Source: Sabethes cyaneus (Eukaryota > Arthropoda > Insecta > Diptera > Culicidae). Taken from it: a stretch of 64,000 bases of DNA. The notes beneath the pieces are model-generated. The model was given only the letters and a program-made list of their open reading frames with translations. It ran no database searches and was not told where the DNA came from. A program made the position numbers and the translations under genes. Location of the stretch: positions 242,505,183 through 242,569,182 of the forward strand of contig NC_071355.1 in the NCBI RefSeq assembly GCF_943734655.1. Direction: 5' to 3'. This document shows, one piece after another, positions 1-11,939 of the stretch; within the stretch, counting starts at the first letter, position 1; each line of letters opens with the position of its first letter.

Positions 1-2087
1 CGTTAGCTCATCATTGTAGGTCAACAAACTGCTGGAGATTGCTTCGTGATATAATCGATTGAAAAAGAAAAATCATTGGACAGTATAATTCTAAGCTGCT
101 TTAAGCAAAATCATCTATAAAAGGTGATTAAAATTTTACTTTAGTTTTTAATTTTTGCGTTTTTCTCTTTGTGTCTTCAAAAGGATTTACATCATTCTTG
201 TGTTTGTTTTCCTCGAAACCATCGTTTGAACGGGGAAACAAAATAAACATAAATTCTACATAAATACATAAATTCTTACATTTACATAAATTCTGTTTTA
301 TTACTTTTTCACAATTAAAAATATGAGAAACATGGGTGAAATATATTACATGTTGCGCATCTATAATCATTGCAACTCTTCAGGAATACTTGCAAACATA
401 GCAGCACTGTTATTACCATAGTAACCATTTCTGTAGTCATGAGTATCGTGCATGCACTAATTTATTTATCGACCGCTTTCATTTTGCTACCAATCTTGCC
501 CATTGATGTAAGTCGCACTTTTCCAGCATAGAATTGGTTGGGTGATCCCTTGGTAACGGACTTTCCCACGAAAAATTAAAAAAAAGATCAATAATTCCAC
601 TGCACGAAACTTTTGAGCAACAGCTAGAAAACAGGTCGCTACAAAAGTGATGTTGTGAGTGACAATTTATAGCAAGCTTTTGGGTTTTCTTGTCTTCAAC
701 TTGAATCGTTCTATTGTTTTACCATTCTTATACTGTTTTATTCTACTCTTCTTCTGGCTATCCCTTCTAGGTCAACCAAATGTAGCACGTAATAAGAGCT
801 CCAGCTTAAGAGCTAATGCTGTGTTCTTGTTCTTTCCAGTCTATCCATCCGTCCCGCAATCATTCAGACTAAAAACAATCACGATTGAAATGCGGAAATT
901 TGATCTAAACAGAAAACAGTTAGTTATCATCGGGGAATCGGGTGAACTGGCCCCACCGATATTCTGATGTTCTGAAATTAGTTGAGAACCTAACCGTCCC
1001 GTGCCGTGTCGTGATCGTGAAGAAATGTTATTGTAATATAATTTCATCGTTTTAATATACGAATCGTGTCTCACGTGTCCCTCGCTTGCCCTTGCCCGCA
1101 CGCGCGAGAACTCGGTCGGTCGGTGGCGGTGATGCAGCGGACTTTCGCTTGCTCTGCTCTAAACATCGAATGAGCGGGAAATCTGACGGAGCATAAAATT
1201 ACAACAAGAGCATTCGTGGGTCCGGGGGACAATCCAATGGAAACGTTGGAAACGGTGTGATTGGATGACTTTTCGTACAACAAAATGGAAAATCAGATAG
1301 CAGTAGAGCTTCTGGGGTTTCTGGGGAGTTTGTACACAAAATTTTAATTTTAAACAACACTCAAATATGGCGTTACAGTTCGATTTGGACTAGGATTTTA
1401 ATTTGGAGTTGGTCCTAAATGTGAAGTTTGGCTTGAACTTGGACCAGGAAGTGGCGCTGAGCTTACACTTGGAATTAAACACTTGCATTGGGACATGCTA
1501 ATGGACTTGAGCATGGATCTCTAACCGTGACCTGAAGGTCGAGTAATTTAATACCTGGACGCATTGGGTATTTTACTGCAACGCTCCTAGTGGTCGGACC
1601 TGGAATTATTTGGCAGCAGTTTGGTTTGAAATGTTTTCTCTGTCAGTGCTGAAGAGTTCATCACGATTAATTTTGTTTCAAAGAAGTTATACTTGAAAGA
1701 TATTTTTTGAAAAATTTGTGTTGTGTACTACCTATTATTAATTTAACAAATACTAGACTCTGACGTTCAAGGACCTGCATGGATTGCATTTATCGATCAA
1801 ACTACAATGTGAGTGAAGCTAGTTCAGGCTGCGACCCTAGTGGTCGATGGTTTTCTTGAAGAATTTTCTGCCAAAAGTCCTGTAACGTCCAAAGAAGCTG
1901 CCATGGCTTGTTCGGAGTCTGACGATAACCTGGAGGTTTAGTACTCGGTCCGTATGTGATGGTGCTATGAGCCTATGAGGGTACCCGGGAATACATTTTA
2001 AAGGCCTTTTGGAATGACTCTAACGTGAAACAGCATGAAATGGAAATGAAAAAAATACTGCTCATCAGATAGCAAGTACATCTGTCG
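1..2087. other. Intergenic sequence, no gene recognised
   Basis: No open frame here resembles a known family; the longest frames are short and lack domain signals. A GC-richer patch lies near 1000-1140. From about 1380 to 1510 there is a degenerate repeat built on the words TTGGACTTGGA and GGAATTAAA. The sequence is otherwise AT-rich, and I see nothing else in it. Confidence 0.5.
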
Positions 2088-3588
2088 CTCTGCACTATGG
2101 GCCAGAAATTAAAATTTCGGGACAAAAATATTTGCGCTTAAACAGCATGTCTCAGCTCAAAGTGGTCTTAGGCAACTTTTTGAATAAAAAATTGATGTAT
2201 ATTTTGAAGGGGTCGTCTAATATTTAAGCGTTACTGAAACAACAATTTAAGTAATAACTTTTTGACTAAACTTTCTTTCACCTTTTTGGTTTTAAAATAT
2301 TAAAGATAAACCAATTTCAAGTAATTTTTCTGAAGACATAAAACTTCTACCTTTTACCCATTTTCAGCAATAGACCTTTGTTTATCACATTTCTTCTTGT
2401 AACATGTTTATTTCAACAGACAGCTCAATGTGATGCTCTAGAAAATATTTTGCACATAAAAGAGGAATATTTTTTCTCAAGACTGTTTTGCTTTATATGC
2501 ATTAATTAATAAGATATAACTGATTTTAGGTTAAAAACCGTCTGATGAAAAATCCGAATATCTTAGCCATCTGCAAGTATCTGCAATTAGTTTGCATACC
2601 AATTTGTAGGGAATTATTAAAGCTATCTGCCCAAATGTGCATTTCAGAAAATACCTGGGAATACCATGGCTGGAAATACCTGGGAATAGTGCGGATTTTT
2701 TTTTTTCATGCATTTTATAACTTAATAAATATGCGCCCTAGCGTCAAACAGTCTTCACAGAAAATATGTATTTCAAAATACTAAATAACTTTGTAGAACA
2801 TTCGTAAGCAATAAAATAATAGTGTGCAAAGTTATTCACTATAATTGATTTTCAAATGCTCTTTTTTAACACATCATTATATTTCGTAACCGGTAAGAGA
2901 TAGATAGTTACTTTATTCAGCAAAGTTGCTTATTTTAGTATTTTCTGCAACTTTTAGAGAAAAAAACTTTTTTTTTAAACTATTTAAGAAAACAAAAGTT
3001 TGTATCACCCTAATAGGTGAATTCATGATCACCCTAATAGTGCAGGAAGATGCGCTATATTTTATTATTTTACTTCTCCGAAGACACCACCCTTGAAAAA
3101 ATACAAATTTTTCATCAAACGGTTTTTAGCCTAAAATCAGTTATATCTTATTAATTGATGCAGAAAAAGCAAAACAGTCTTCAGCAAAAATATTCCTCTT
3201 TTGTGTGCAAAATGTTGTCTAGAACATCACATTGAGCTGTCTGTTGAAATAAACATGTTACAAGAAGAAATGTGATTTGAGGGGTCGATTATAAGCAAAG
3301 GTCTATTGCTGAAAATGGGTAAAAGGTAGAAGTTTGGTATCTTCAGAAAAAATACTTGAAATCGGTTTATCTTTAATATTTTGAAACCAAGAAGGTGAAA
3401 AAAAATTTACTCAAAAAGTTATTACTTAAATTGTTGTTAAAGTAACACGTAAATATTAGACGATCCCTTCAAAAGATGCATCAGTTTTTCATTCAAAAAG
3501 TTGCCGAAGACCACATTGAGCTGAGACACGCCGTTTAACCGCAAATATATTTATCCCGAAATTTTAATTTCTGGCCCATAGTGCTCTG
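2088..3588. mobile_element. Transib-like non-autonomous element with long inverted repeats
   Basis: The element runs from 2093 to 3583 (1491 bp). Its ends read CACTATGGGCCAG inward from both sides. The left arm (2093-2553) and right arm (about 3107-3583) are imperfect inverted copies of about 460-480 bp. It is flanked by an exact 5-bp duplication CTCTG at 2088-2092 and 3584-3588. Transib elements are known to have termini of the form CACWRTG, like the RAG recombination-signal heptamer, and 5-bp target duplications. The roughly 550-bp centre has no transposase-like frame, so it is a foldback-type non-autonomous copy. The centre also holds two direct copies of GGAAATACCTGGGAATA (near 2645-2690) and two of TCACCCTAATAG (near 3006-3041). 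Assignment to Transib is inferred from the ends and the duplication only. Confidence 0.7.
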
Positions 3589-4203
3589 TGGTGAAAGGAA
3601 AGGCAAATATTGGTGAGATCGTTCTTTTTTGCAATGTGTATTTTTATTTGGATCATAATTCCGATTTTTGAAACTATATATGTGGCAGGGTAAAGGAATG
3701 GTTACAAAGTAAACCTTGTCCAGGCATTACCCTCTTTTCTACTCTGTAGTTGGTATATTTAATCTATTTTCAGAGAGCGAACTAAGGCGCTATAACCTTG
3801 ACCTATTGCAGCCTGGCTTTTGGTTCCCCGAGGATCCGGAGTATCACTTAAGCTTTATTAGCAAAGATACTCCCAACGACTGCATACTGCATAATGTAAT
3901 CTGTAAATTAAACAATATCTTCAAGGGAAGCGTTTGGTACGGGAGGTCCACGCTCTCTTCCTTCCCCTTGATTTCAGTGATTTGAATGGAATTAAACGCG
4001 CAGCTGGCCTGGCCGTTGATAAGAAAAATGATCGATTTAAGCAATCGTCATTTTCCAGGATGCCTTCAAGTATTGGCTGCGTTAGTGTGAGATAAGAAAG
4101 AAGTTATACTTGATGAAAGCCACGAACCGAAAATTAATTGTGAACAACCACTTCACACATCCGACGTGGTCAGATTAAAAAATCGCGAAGTCGTTGAAAT
4201 TAG
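3589..4203. other. Intergenic sequence, no gene recognised
   Basis: This stretch follows the inverted-repeat element directly. An 89-residue frame at 3716-3985 shows no recognisable motif. I see no repeat or RNA gene here. Confidence 0.4.
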
Positions 4204-4560
4204 CTAAATTGACCGTGTGCAGCCTTCCCAAACATTTCCATGAGCGCCATACCATCGATGAATCATAGCAAGCGTCGTATCAGCATCACTTAGAAATTCA
4301 ATGCACCGTGCACCATCAGAACAGGATAAGCCGTCGCCTATCTCAACCCTCGCCATGTTTCGAAGGGACTCGAGAGTATCCCCGAGATGCGCAAGAAGCA
4401 CATCACTCGCTTCAATGTAGTTCTGTTCAGTCGCGGCAGTTTGTACAGGAAACCGTGTTCATAACCACAAATAGCTGGTCTCGATCGACTGTATCGTATG
4501 CTGCTTTGAAATCTATAAATATGGGATGCGTGGGCACATTTTACTTTCGACATTTCTCCT
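4204..4560 (-). mobile_element. LINE reverse-transcriptase fragment (RTE-like), decayed
   Basis: Read on the minus strand across frames, the sequence near 4490-4530 gives a degraded palm motif of the type IDFKAAYDTVDR. The rest is broken by frameshifts, with remnants such as the frame 4204-4401. The same motif occurs in other LINE remnants in this window (for example near 44290 and 5235), so these belong to one related group. There is no intact ORF. Confidence 0.5.
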
Positions 4561-4572
4561 AAATCTGTCGGA

Positions 4573-4665
4573 TTACCAGTCAGTTAGCTTTGAAATACGA
4601 TGCTAGTCTAACAAGCCGACTCAGACTCAGTTCGAACTTATGAGGCCTGGAAGACGTAGGCGAAA
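4573..4665 (+). mobile_element. tRNA-derived SINE head fragment
   Basis: The sequence TTAGCTTTGAAATACGATGC followed by GTCTAACAAGCC and a box-B-like AGTTCGAAC matches the 5' tRNA-like part of the SINE copies at 4715, 32648 and 58392. The body and tail are missing. A second, longer copy follows about 50 bp downstream. Confidence 0.5.
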
Positions 4666-4714
4666 GGCGTATCTGTTGTGAATAAAATAAATGATGGAAT
4701 TTAATCATGACGGC

Positions 4715-4918
4715 CGCTTAGTTGGTTTCGAAGTACGATACTGGTCTAACAAGCCATTCGTCGTATGTTCGAATCTCGGCTAGGCGGTGCTGCTAGATAG
4801 AGTCAGTAGGATTTTTGCACTAGCCCCGTAACTGTCCTGTACTCTAATAGCCGGCTGCGAAGTTTGTCGATAAAAAAGGGTCTTGTCTTAGAAAGGACGT
4901 TTAATTCGACGGCTTTGG
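4715..4918 (+). mobile_element. tRNA-derived SINE copy
   Basis: This copy has the tRNA-like head (TTCGAAGTACGATACTGG, then the box-B-like GTTCGAATCTCGG), the body AGAGTCAGTAGGATT, the motif CCTGTACTCTAATAGCCGGC and a 3' part around TGTCGATAAAAAAGGGT. It ends near the word GGCTTTG, like the copy at 58392-58599. It is one of about six copies or pieces in this window. It codes for nothing; such elements are transcribed by RNA polymerase III and moved by LINE proteins. Confidence 0.75.
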
Positions 4919-4984
4919 TATCATGAAAAAGTTTTCCTATCATTCGATTCACTAGTGATGCTAAATGCCTAATGTTTTCCTTAT

Positions 4985-5227
4985 AAAACGGGTAAGGAAA
5001 GGTTGAACCAAAAAGAAACTATAGTACAAGAAGGTGCAACGATCGGTGAAACTTTAAAAAAATTTGGAATTCCAAAAACTATGCTAGGAAATAAGGTGAA
5101 ACCGAGATATGCTGTTGATCGAAAAGGCGTTCAGCCTGCGGTTTCTAAAGATGAGGAGAAAATCATGTTAGATTACGTTGTTGTGCGTTGTGCAGAGACA
5201 GGATTCCATGCAACATTTGTTCTTTGA
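4985..5227 (+). pseudogene. pogo-like transposase N-terminal fragment
   Basis: The 74-residue open frame reads like the helix-turn-helix 'psq' domain of pogo/jerky-type transposases. A QEGATIGETLKKFGIPKTML helix pair is followed by the NKVK basic turn and then a linker of the G.QPAVSKDEEKIML type that starts the CENP-B-like second domain. No catalytic domain follows, because LINE sequence takes over immediately. It is a truncated fossil. The match is by eye and only moderately sure. Confidence 0.5.
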
Positions 5228-5430
5228 CTTCAAAGCTGCATGTGATATCATCGACTGAAAAGATCTATAGAAAAACATGGACGAGAACAGCTTCCCAAGG
5301 GAGCTCATCATACTGTTTCAATCTACAATGAATGGTTCACTGTGCTGTGTTTGGATTTCTGGTGGACGAGTAGATTGTCGAATTCAGTCGAATCACACAG
5401 AGACCATTCGTCAAGGTGATATGAACCGAG
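5225..5430 (+). mobile_element. LINE reverse-transcriptase fragment
   Basis: In broken frames the sequence gives FDFKAACDIID, then a region like ENSFPRELI, and then ETIRQGD. These correspond to the palm DFKAAYD motif and the RQGD turn of RTE-like LINE reverse transcriptases. Several stops and frameshifts make it non-functional. Confidence 0.5.
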
Positions 5431-5560
5431 CGAATTTAATTTCCAGATCGTAAAGGGCCAAACAGAATGCTGCGACGACGCGGCCGTTAGCGTTATTCTA
5501 ATAGTTTTTTCATGGGTTAACTGTCAAATTTACGCTGACGGATGTGTTGACGCTTTTCAA

Positions 5561-5898
5561 CTAATACCCAATTAAATCTTTCTGTTGAAGTACGTAAGCT
5601 GCCGCCTTTAGATTAATTCTTGAACAGGTGTAAGAAGGCCAATTGGGTGAAATCATCCACAAACGAGACAAAAGCCTTGAACCACCCTCCTCGGCCACAG
5701 GAGTAATCGGACCGAGACCGAACACGTCGGAGTGGATCCTTTCCAAAAGACGGCTTGCACGTGATCGAGTTCCGTTGAATGGCTCGCGGCACTGCTTGCC
5801 GGGAACACATGAATCGCATAATTTCATCTTGGTATCATTGATATTCGAAATTCCTGTAACTATGTTGCGCTTCACGAGTACTTTCAGATTATTAATAC
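5561..5898 (-). mobile_element. Ty1/copia-like integrase fragment
   Basis: The frame on the minus strand has the GAG-pre-integrase/zinc-knuckle end CDSCVPGKQCREPFN, then RASRLLERIHSDVFG, the start of the copia integrase core where HSD carries the first catalytic aspartate. A broken WMISPNWPSYTC follows, which corresponds to the FVDDFTQ..F region in another frame. The upstream residues INNLKVLVKRNIVTGI continue the pre-integrase domain. The element is interrupted upstream by the gypsy fragment at 5899-6525 and resumes beyond it. Confidence 0.7.
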
Positions 5899-6525
5899 TG
5901 TTGTGTACCCGTAACCAAGGTAATGGACATCGGATTGACTAAAACATCTTTATTGAACAAATTAAATGCATAGCATTGACAGAGTAAGGCCTGCTACATC
6001 TTCCTCTCTTAAAAGTAGGTCAACCATCCTGGGAGTTTTGATTCACGGGTAGAACATCGTGGGATAACTTTATTTTGATCGGATGGGTTCGGCATTGGTG
6101 TCTTCTGCTTCTTTAATAATCGGAACAGGATACGAGCCAGACATACCTTCTGCTGAATCGACTCTTGCAGGTACCATTTCCCATGCTAGTTGCTGCGACT
6201 CTCCCTCAGAAGTGTCATCATCGTATCGAGGACGCATTTGGTTGACATGCGACGTCACCAGCTTCGATCGGCACTATCGTGTCCAGCGCAACGATATAGT
6301 TCACGGAACCCTTCCATTCGATCACTCAGCCAGGAACCCAAAACTTGGAATTTCTGCGGTACTGCTCAACGTAGGCCAGGTCGGCTTCTTTGAAGTTTCA
6401 TTTGATAGCTCCATATCGACGATTGAACTGCTCATCTTGTTTGCGGTTTCTTTCAGTTTGTGTTACAGAATCAGGTTTCCTTAGCAGGTCCAACGCGTTG
6501 CGTACTAGTTTTTCAAAGAAATGAG
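5899..6525 (-). mobile_element. Ty3/gypsy 3' end: integrase tail plus LTR, inserted in copia
   Basis: On the minus strand, frames read LVRNALDLLRKPDSV, FKEADLAYVEQYRR, KFWVPG, VIEWKGSVNYIV and SHVNQMRPRY. This is the C-terminal integrase region typical of insect gypsy elements, here with stops. Downstream in the same sense, a polypurine run (AAGAGAGGAAGA) precedes a putative 3' LTR at 5998 down to 5899 (about 100 bp). The LTR starts TGTAGCAGG, ends TACACAACA, and holds an AATAAAG signal. Copia coding sequence lies on both sides, so this is a 5'-truncated gypsy copy inside an older copia copy. Confidence 0.6.
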
Positions 6526-7420
6526 GCCCAATCGAAAATGCCAGAAATTCACTTCTTGAATGACCTACAGGTGTGCAGAAACGTTTGAATAGGACACACC
6601 CAGCTCGTAAAAGTCACCTCTCAATGGGCAATTCGATATTACCGAGTTTTTATGCATCATTTCACCAGCCTTCGGTCCGAAACATACCGTCACACCGGGT
6701 AAACAGTAATCCTTTTGACGGATAATAATAAATACAAGCGATAAGTCGTTAATAATCATCCTCACATCTTGAAAATTGTTCCTCGATGCAGAGCCGTCAT
6801 TAACTGGTCGTCCGTATGTCAAACCGAATACCACGGGTTGTCTGAGCTTCTCCGATGGTATAAAACACTTGTTATCTTTCACCAAGTGATGACTTGTGAA
6901 TTTTTTCGGCTTACCCTTAAATCCGGCAAAGAAGAGAGGCTTCTCCTTGCTCATATCGATCATCCGATCGGTTTTCTTTAGTTCTACGAACAGCAAATGT
7001 TCTCGAATGGGTCTCACCAAGAGGTTATAGGATTCGGGCTGCGAGACCATCTCTCCTTCTTGAAGTATAGCACCACCAGCAGACGTGAGTTACCGAATGA
7101 GATCGTCGAATGTATTGAGGTGATCATTGATGTACGTCCCTTCTACCAACTTGAGTCTTGCCATCTGCTTCCGGACGAGAGTTTCCGAAGAAATTGATTT
7201 ATTTGCGTAGACGTTTTCCAACACGGTTCAGATTTCCATCGCAGAAGTCCAAAAGGTCATCGTGAATAAATGAAATTATCATGCCCGATGCCTTGTTGTC
7301 CATTTTCTGGACTTTTTCCAATTCAACTAAAACGGAATTATTCCGTGGGCGGCTTCCTTCTGCCCCCATAACTTCTCAAAAGTTGAGGAAAGTAAAACAG
7401 TAGCAGAAATAGGAACAAAT
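6526..7420 (-). mobile_element. Ty1/copia-like gag and protease-region remnant
   Basis: On the minus strand, broken frames give KLVEGTYINDHLNTFDDLIR and then LTSAGG..LQEGEMV, the pattern of copia gag. Near the low-coordinate end comes FWHFRLG, the start of the pre-integrase domain, which continues at 5898 after the gypsy insertion. The 161-residue frame at 6565-7050 spans the middle and has stops and shifts around it. The remnant carries no reverse transcriptase. Confidence 0.55.
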
Positions 7421-7564
7421 CAACAGCTTGCTAAGGAGTCTTATTAGTCTAACAACTAATGAGGTCTACGCGAAATGCTGGTTTACGAGAGGGTCGCATG
7501 TTTCAGTACGTAACCAAGGATTCTAGATCAGTTCCGAGTCGGAATTCTAAGAGTGCAACTATCA

Positions 7565-7660
7565 GACTCATCATCAGTTAGTGGATTTTAAGGGAGTGTA
7601 CGATTCAGTCAAACGAAATGAATTACGGCAGCACAATGCTTAGATATGGTTAACCAATGA
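7565..7660 (+). mobile_element. Small LINE RT fragment
   Basis: The translation LVDFKGVYDSVKRNELRQ matches the palm motif seen in the LINE remnant near 31990 (IDFKAAYHSVKRNEL). Nothing more of the element is recognisable nearby. Confidence 0.5.
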
Positions 7661-10600
7661 ATTTTATTTGATTGATTCGAATGACAAAGAAACGATAGCA
7701 TTATCTTGATATCCAATATGTTTCGTGACATCGATATCAATTTGTTTGGGACTGATCATAAGGCTGTATTCAGTAGAGTTAGAAGAGGAAATCATTGAGT
7801 TCGGTAGTAATTTCCTAGATAATTTCCTAGAAATTATAATTCACCTTCTGATTTTGTCTCAGAATAATAATTTTGCTCTAATTTTAAAGCTTTCACCAGG
7901 ATTCTCGAAAATATTTTATAATTATTGCGAGGATTGACATGACTTTGTTGAGTTTATTAAAGTTAAATATATACTTAGCCGTTGTTTGTCGTAAAAATCC
8001 TATTTTAAGCTTGCCTTCTGCGCCGCCAATGAAGAAAGCTCGTAAATTTTACTTTTCAAATTAGCTCACCATATACGCCATATAAAGTAAGCGCAATAAA
8101 CCATTCTTTCTATCATTATGACAATCAATTGAAACGTATACACTAAGCCAGTCAATCCCGCGTTGAGTGGAAGGAAAGACTTTCTAAAATCTAAACCAGC
8201 ACGCAACAAGAGGCGCAAGTGGTCATGGTCAACCCTCGGCAAAATTCAAATGGGACACATTTATGACAACCATATGTAGTAGTAGCAGTAGTAGGTTAGG
8301 TAGGCATGGAGTGATTCGCGAGCACGAAACGAGGTTGTCAGCAGGAAGCTCTAGGCCATTTCTCGTCGCACGGCACCGCCAACCGACACCGTCCTTGATT
8401 AGCATGCAACGGATACCACCCGAATGTGTACCTAAGCCGCGCGATCAAATAACGATTAGCTGCGGCACACCGAACGGAACACGATTGATCAGGTGCTCGA
8501 CGGGACCGGACCGAAGCGATAGGCAGGAGAAAAAGTGTGTAATTATTCGATTATGATATCCAACCATTTGAAACCGGCTCGGAAAGCGGCCTGCAGATGA
8601 AGTGGCCTTTGAATGTTGAAGCGAGCGATTCTCTTCTCATCATGCTGCTGGACCTTATGTTGGACCCATTTGGATTGCTCTAGTTTACGAGCAGCACTGG
8701 TGCAACGCAACATCCATCGTCGGGAACCAGTTTCTGGTGACGGGAAGAGTAAAATTAGCATATCTTACAATTTAAGTAGATCGCCGGTTTGAAACGTGCC
8801 GATAGTGCAAGTGAGTGAAATTGGTTCACTCGAGAGCCGGAAAGAAGGGTGGAAAATGCGATCGTTCGATCGAACTTAATAGCCGTGCCAAACGACCTAC
8901 CAGGGCTAATGCGTGGGATCCAAGTCACCAGACCATTTCTATAGGTCATTCAAATTTCCTGTGCTCCTGCTGGCACTGGGGTGCTGCTTCGGCATCAGCG
9001 AACTGGAAACGATTTACTAAATCGTTCGTTTTCTCCGAAATGGCTAATTGCAAAAAAAATGAAATTTTAAACAAAAGGAAAACTGAATTCTGCCGAACCC
9101 GAGCACACTTTAGCAGAGGTTGCGTGTTTTCGTTGTGGAAAATTGAGTGCATCGACAAAGCGGTTCGACGGCCAAAGAGCAAATGGGCCCTGAAATGGTC
9201 CGTTTCATCCACTTAGCAGTGCGGATTTCGGAGTGAAACATTCCTTTTTTGCTTACCTTTAAAAGCGGTGATAAATAACGCTTCTTTAAAAGCACGAAAC
9301 GGCGAAAAGTTCCTATCAAAGTGATGCAATTTACGGTTTCGTTCAGTTGAGCGTGCGCACGACTGCAAAAAAGTGCACGATGACGACGCCGACTACGATC
9401 ATGATGATGATGATAATGATCTTTTGCCTGCAAGCCCGTGTTGATCATGAACCCTAATTTGGCGAAGAAAACGAGAAAAAGCAAATGGTCTTGAATTAAA
9501 ATATAAAATGCTTGGAGCGCATTTTGATCGACTGCATTTATTTTCTATTTTTGTAATGTGTCGGTGAGATGCAGAAAACTTTTGTTGAAGGATGCAATTT
9601 ACTTTTTTGTTTCATACTCTTCCGAATAAATGCTCTCACAAAGTTCCGAAACCGTTACACTTTTTAAGGCACTTAGTTTACACCTCTTTTAGTACATGTT
9701 TGACGTAGCAATAAATCAAAAAAAAACTTTATTATAGTCCAACTGCAGTATTCATCCAACACTTCTATTAGCATAATTATATCATTACGGTGCGTCTCTA
9801 TTTTGTACACAAACACTGTCGGCAGCATTGTAGCGTGATTTACTGTGGCGAGATAAAGCCAGTGACCAACTGCTGCTTAAAATGTAGCTTACTTACCGCT
9901 AAACGGGGCTTTGTTGCTGCCATGCTTAAACACTTCATGCCCAGTAGATTTGCACAAATTTCCATCGTCGTTTGCCTCAGTCAGTTCCATCGCACCGCAG
10001 GGATTTAAACTCCAATGAGGCGCGTGAAGATTCACAGCAGCAGCAGCAGTGCGGTTTATCTAAATACAGAGCGTATCTAAGTGCTAGGTGGCTTAGGCAA
10101 ATCATGTCCACAGTGATTACAGTACTTACTCGAAAGAGAGAAAAAAAACAGCAAAAGCTGAATTCTTTAGGTGCAATTTCCAAGCGCAGCTTCAAAATAA
10201 GGCTAATTACCATTCATGCAGCCGGGCACTTGTTCTGTTTCATTTTTGCGGTCAGCAAAAAAAAAGTGACCCTTTTAGCCTTTGGACGACCCACATCGTC
10301 AACGTTGCCCGCTATAACGCTGTGAAACGTTGAACAACGAAGGTAGACCTTTCCCGTGCGGGGTTCAGCCCCGGCTGACCGACGGCTAGGACGGTTATTT
10401 CGATCGAGAAGAGTTTAAAAGATTAATCAGACGATGGGATGTTGCACCTTTTCGAACCGTTTCGAGCGCCTGTAAATATAGGCGTGGAAACGTGGGCAGG
10501 CTGTTGATTTTTGGTGGTTCTCTTTTATTTTCTACTGCCAGAAGAAAACTCAATCTCAATTGATTGATATGGGAGGGGACCGTATAAGAAGTGGCTTCAA

Positions 10601-11279
10601 TTCTGACGATGGCAGCTAGCCGTTATCTTGATCGGATCGGAGAGAAAAAAACTAGCTCGAGCACTGCGGTAGGTTAAACCCTCCTCCCCCTTGATTAAGG
10701 TGTTTGGAGTCTAACATGCAGACTGTCTGGCGCTTGACTGATCTAGCTAGCGGAACCTGTCAGTAGATTTTCATCACACTCTTTGGTGTCGAAAGTATAT
10801 CATTAGAAACTCATACATCTGTTCTGTAAGCCAGAGTTCACTAGAACTCATTCGAAGACTCGTTTCACGAAAACTTTGCATGAAAGATTCGCTCATAACA
10901 GCTCTTCGGAAACGCTGTTTCCGAACCGACCTTTCAAAAGAATGTTTTGACCTGCCAAAATGGAATAATTGTATAATGGCAAATATACTATTACTTTTCA
11001 TGAAAATACTGGCCGATCAGGTAGAAAACTCCGGTTTTTCGGGAGCAATTGGATTTAAAATCAAAGTTTAATTGGACTTGAAATCGTAACTAACAACTGG
11101 TAATGTCCTATTAAAATAGACTTAAATTTGAATCAATTTAGGCTTCACGCTATACTTCGTATGCAACTGGAAAAGTTAACTTTAAATTGGACTTAAACTT
11201 AAAGTAATTTGGACTGGAAGTTTTACTTGGAAATATACATGAAATCAAACAAAGCAGAACTTTGACTTTCTGTGTTTAT
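7661..11279. other. Long intergenic stretch, no gene recognised
   Basis: Many short frames exist on both strands but none shows a known domain. There is a GC-richer part at about 8260-9480 with short trinucleotide runs (GAT-type near 9396-9420), and a CAG run near 10028. From 11040 to 11240 there is a degenerate repeat of TTGGACTTAAA-like words, resembling the one near 1400. Non-coding exons or promoters cannot be excluded, but nothing supports them directly. Confidence 0.4.
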
Positions 11280-11392
11280 ACGAGCCGGCTGTTAGATTAC
11301 AGGACAATTACGGGACCAGTGCAACAATCCTATTGACTAACAGCCTGTTCCAGCCGAGATTCGAACATACGACGACGACTGGCTTACTCAAA
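11280..11392 (-). mobile_element. SINE copy, reverse orientation, truncated
   Basis: This is the reverse complement of the window's SINE. It contains AGCCGGCT, a GACCAGTGCAAC segment, then CCGAGATTCGAACATACGAC, the complement of box B. The 3' tail and the first bases of the head are missing. Confidence 0.65.
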
Positions 11393-11939
11393 GCGGACAT
11401 AGACACGAAATTAGACATGAGGTTTTACTTAAAATTAGAATCGTCATTTATCATCTTGTTCTCTGACACATTTTACCTCCTTTCTGTTCCATTTATTCTC
11501 TTTTTGGTCCCACTTTTCACACTGTTTGTTCAGTTTTTTATCCTCTTCTGTAGCCTTTGCCTGGTCGCAAATGTCCTAGGCAATGCTCACCTGAGGAAGA
11601 AGTTCGATTCATCCATTATTTTCTGGGGAACTTCAAGGGCGCAACTTGAAATCAACAGCACGCTACTTCTTACCGAAATAATTTAAACAATTTTAACCAT
11701 TCTATTGTATAATTTATATTTGACTATTTGCAGATAAAACTTAAAAGAATTTACGAGCTTAAGAAAAATGCTTTTTGTCTAGGTTTTAGATTGTTCGAGA
11801 ACGTGGAAAATTTTCATTTCGCCTACTGCGATCACCAAACAACTTCCGGTGCCAAGGAAACCTGCTGTTCCGGCGCCGGCATGGGGACGTTTTCATTTTA
11901 CATTTTACAAGTGTCGCCAACATCTTCTGTACAGTTTTC

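Noticed and set aside
8815..9484. Overlapping frames of up to 133 codons on both strands
   Set aside because: Frames overlap on opposite strands without known domains; possibly non-coding exon or promoter DNA, but nothing supports a protein.
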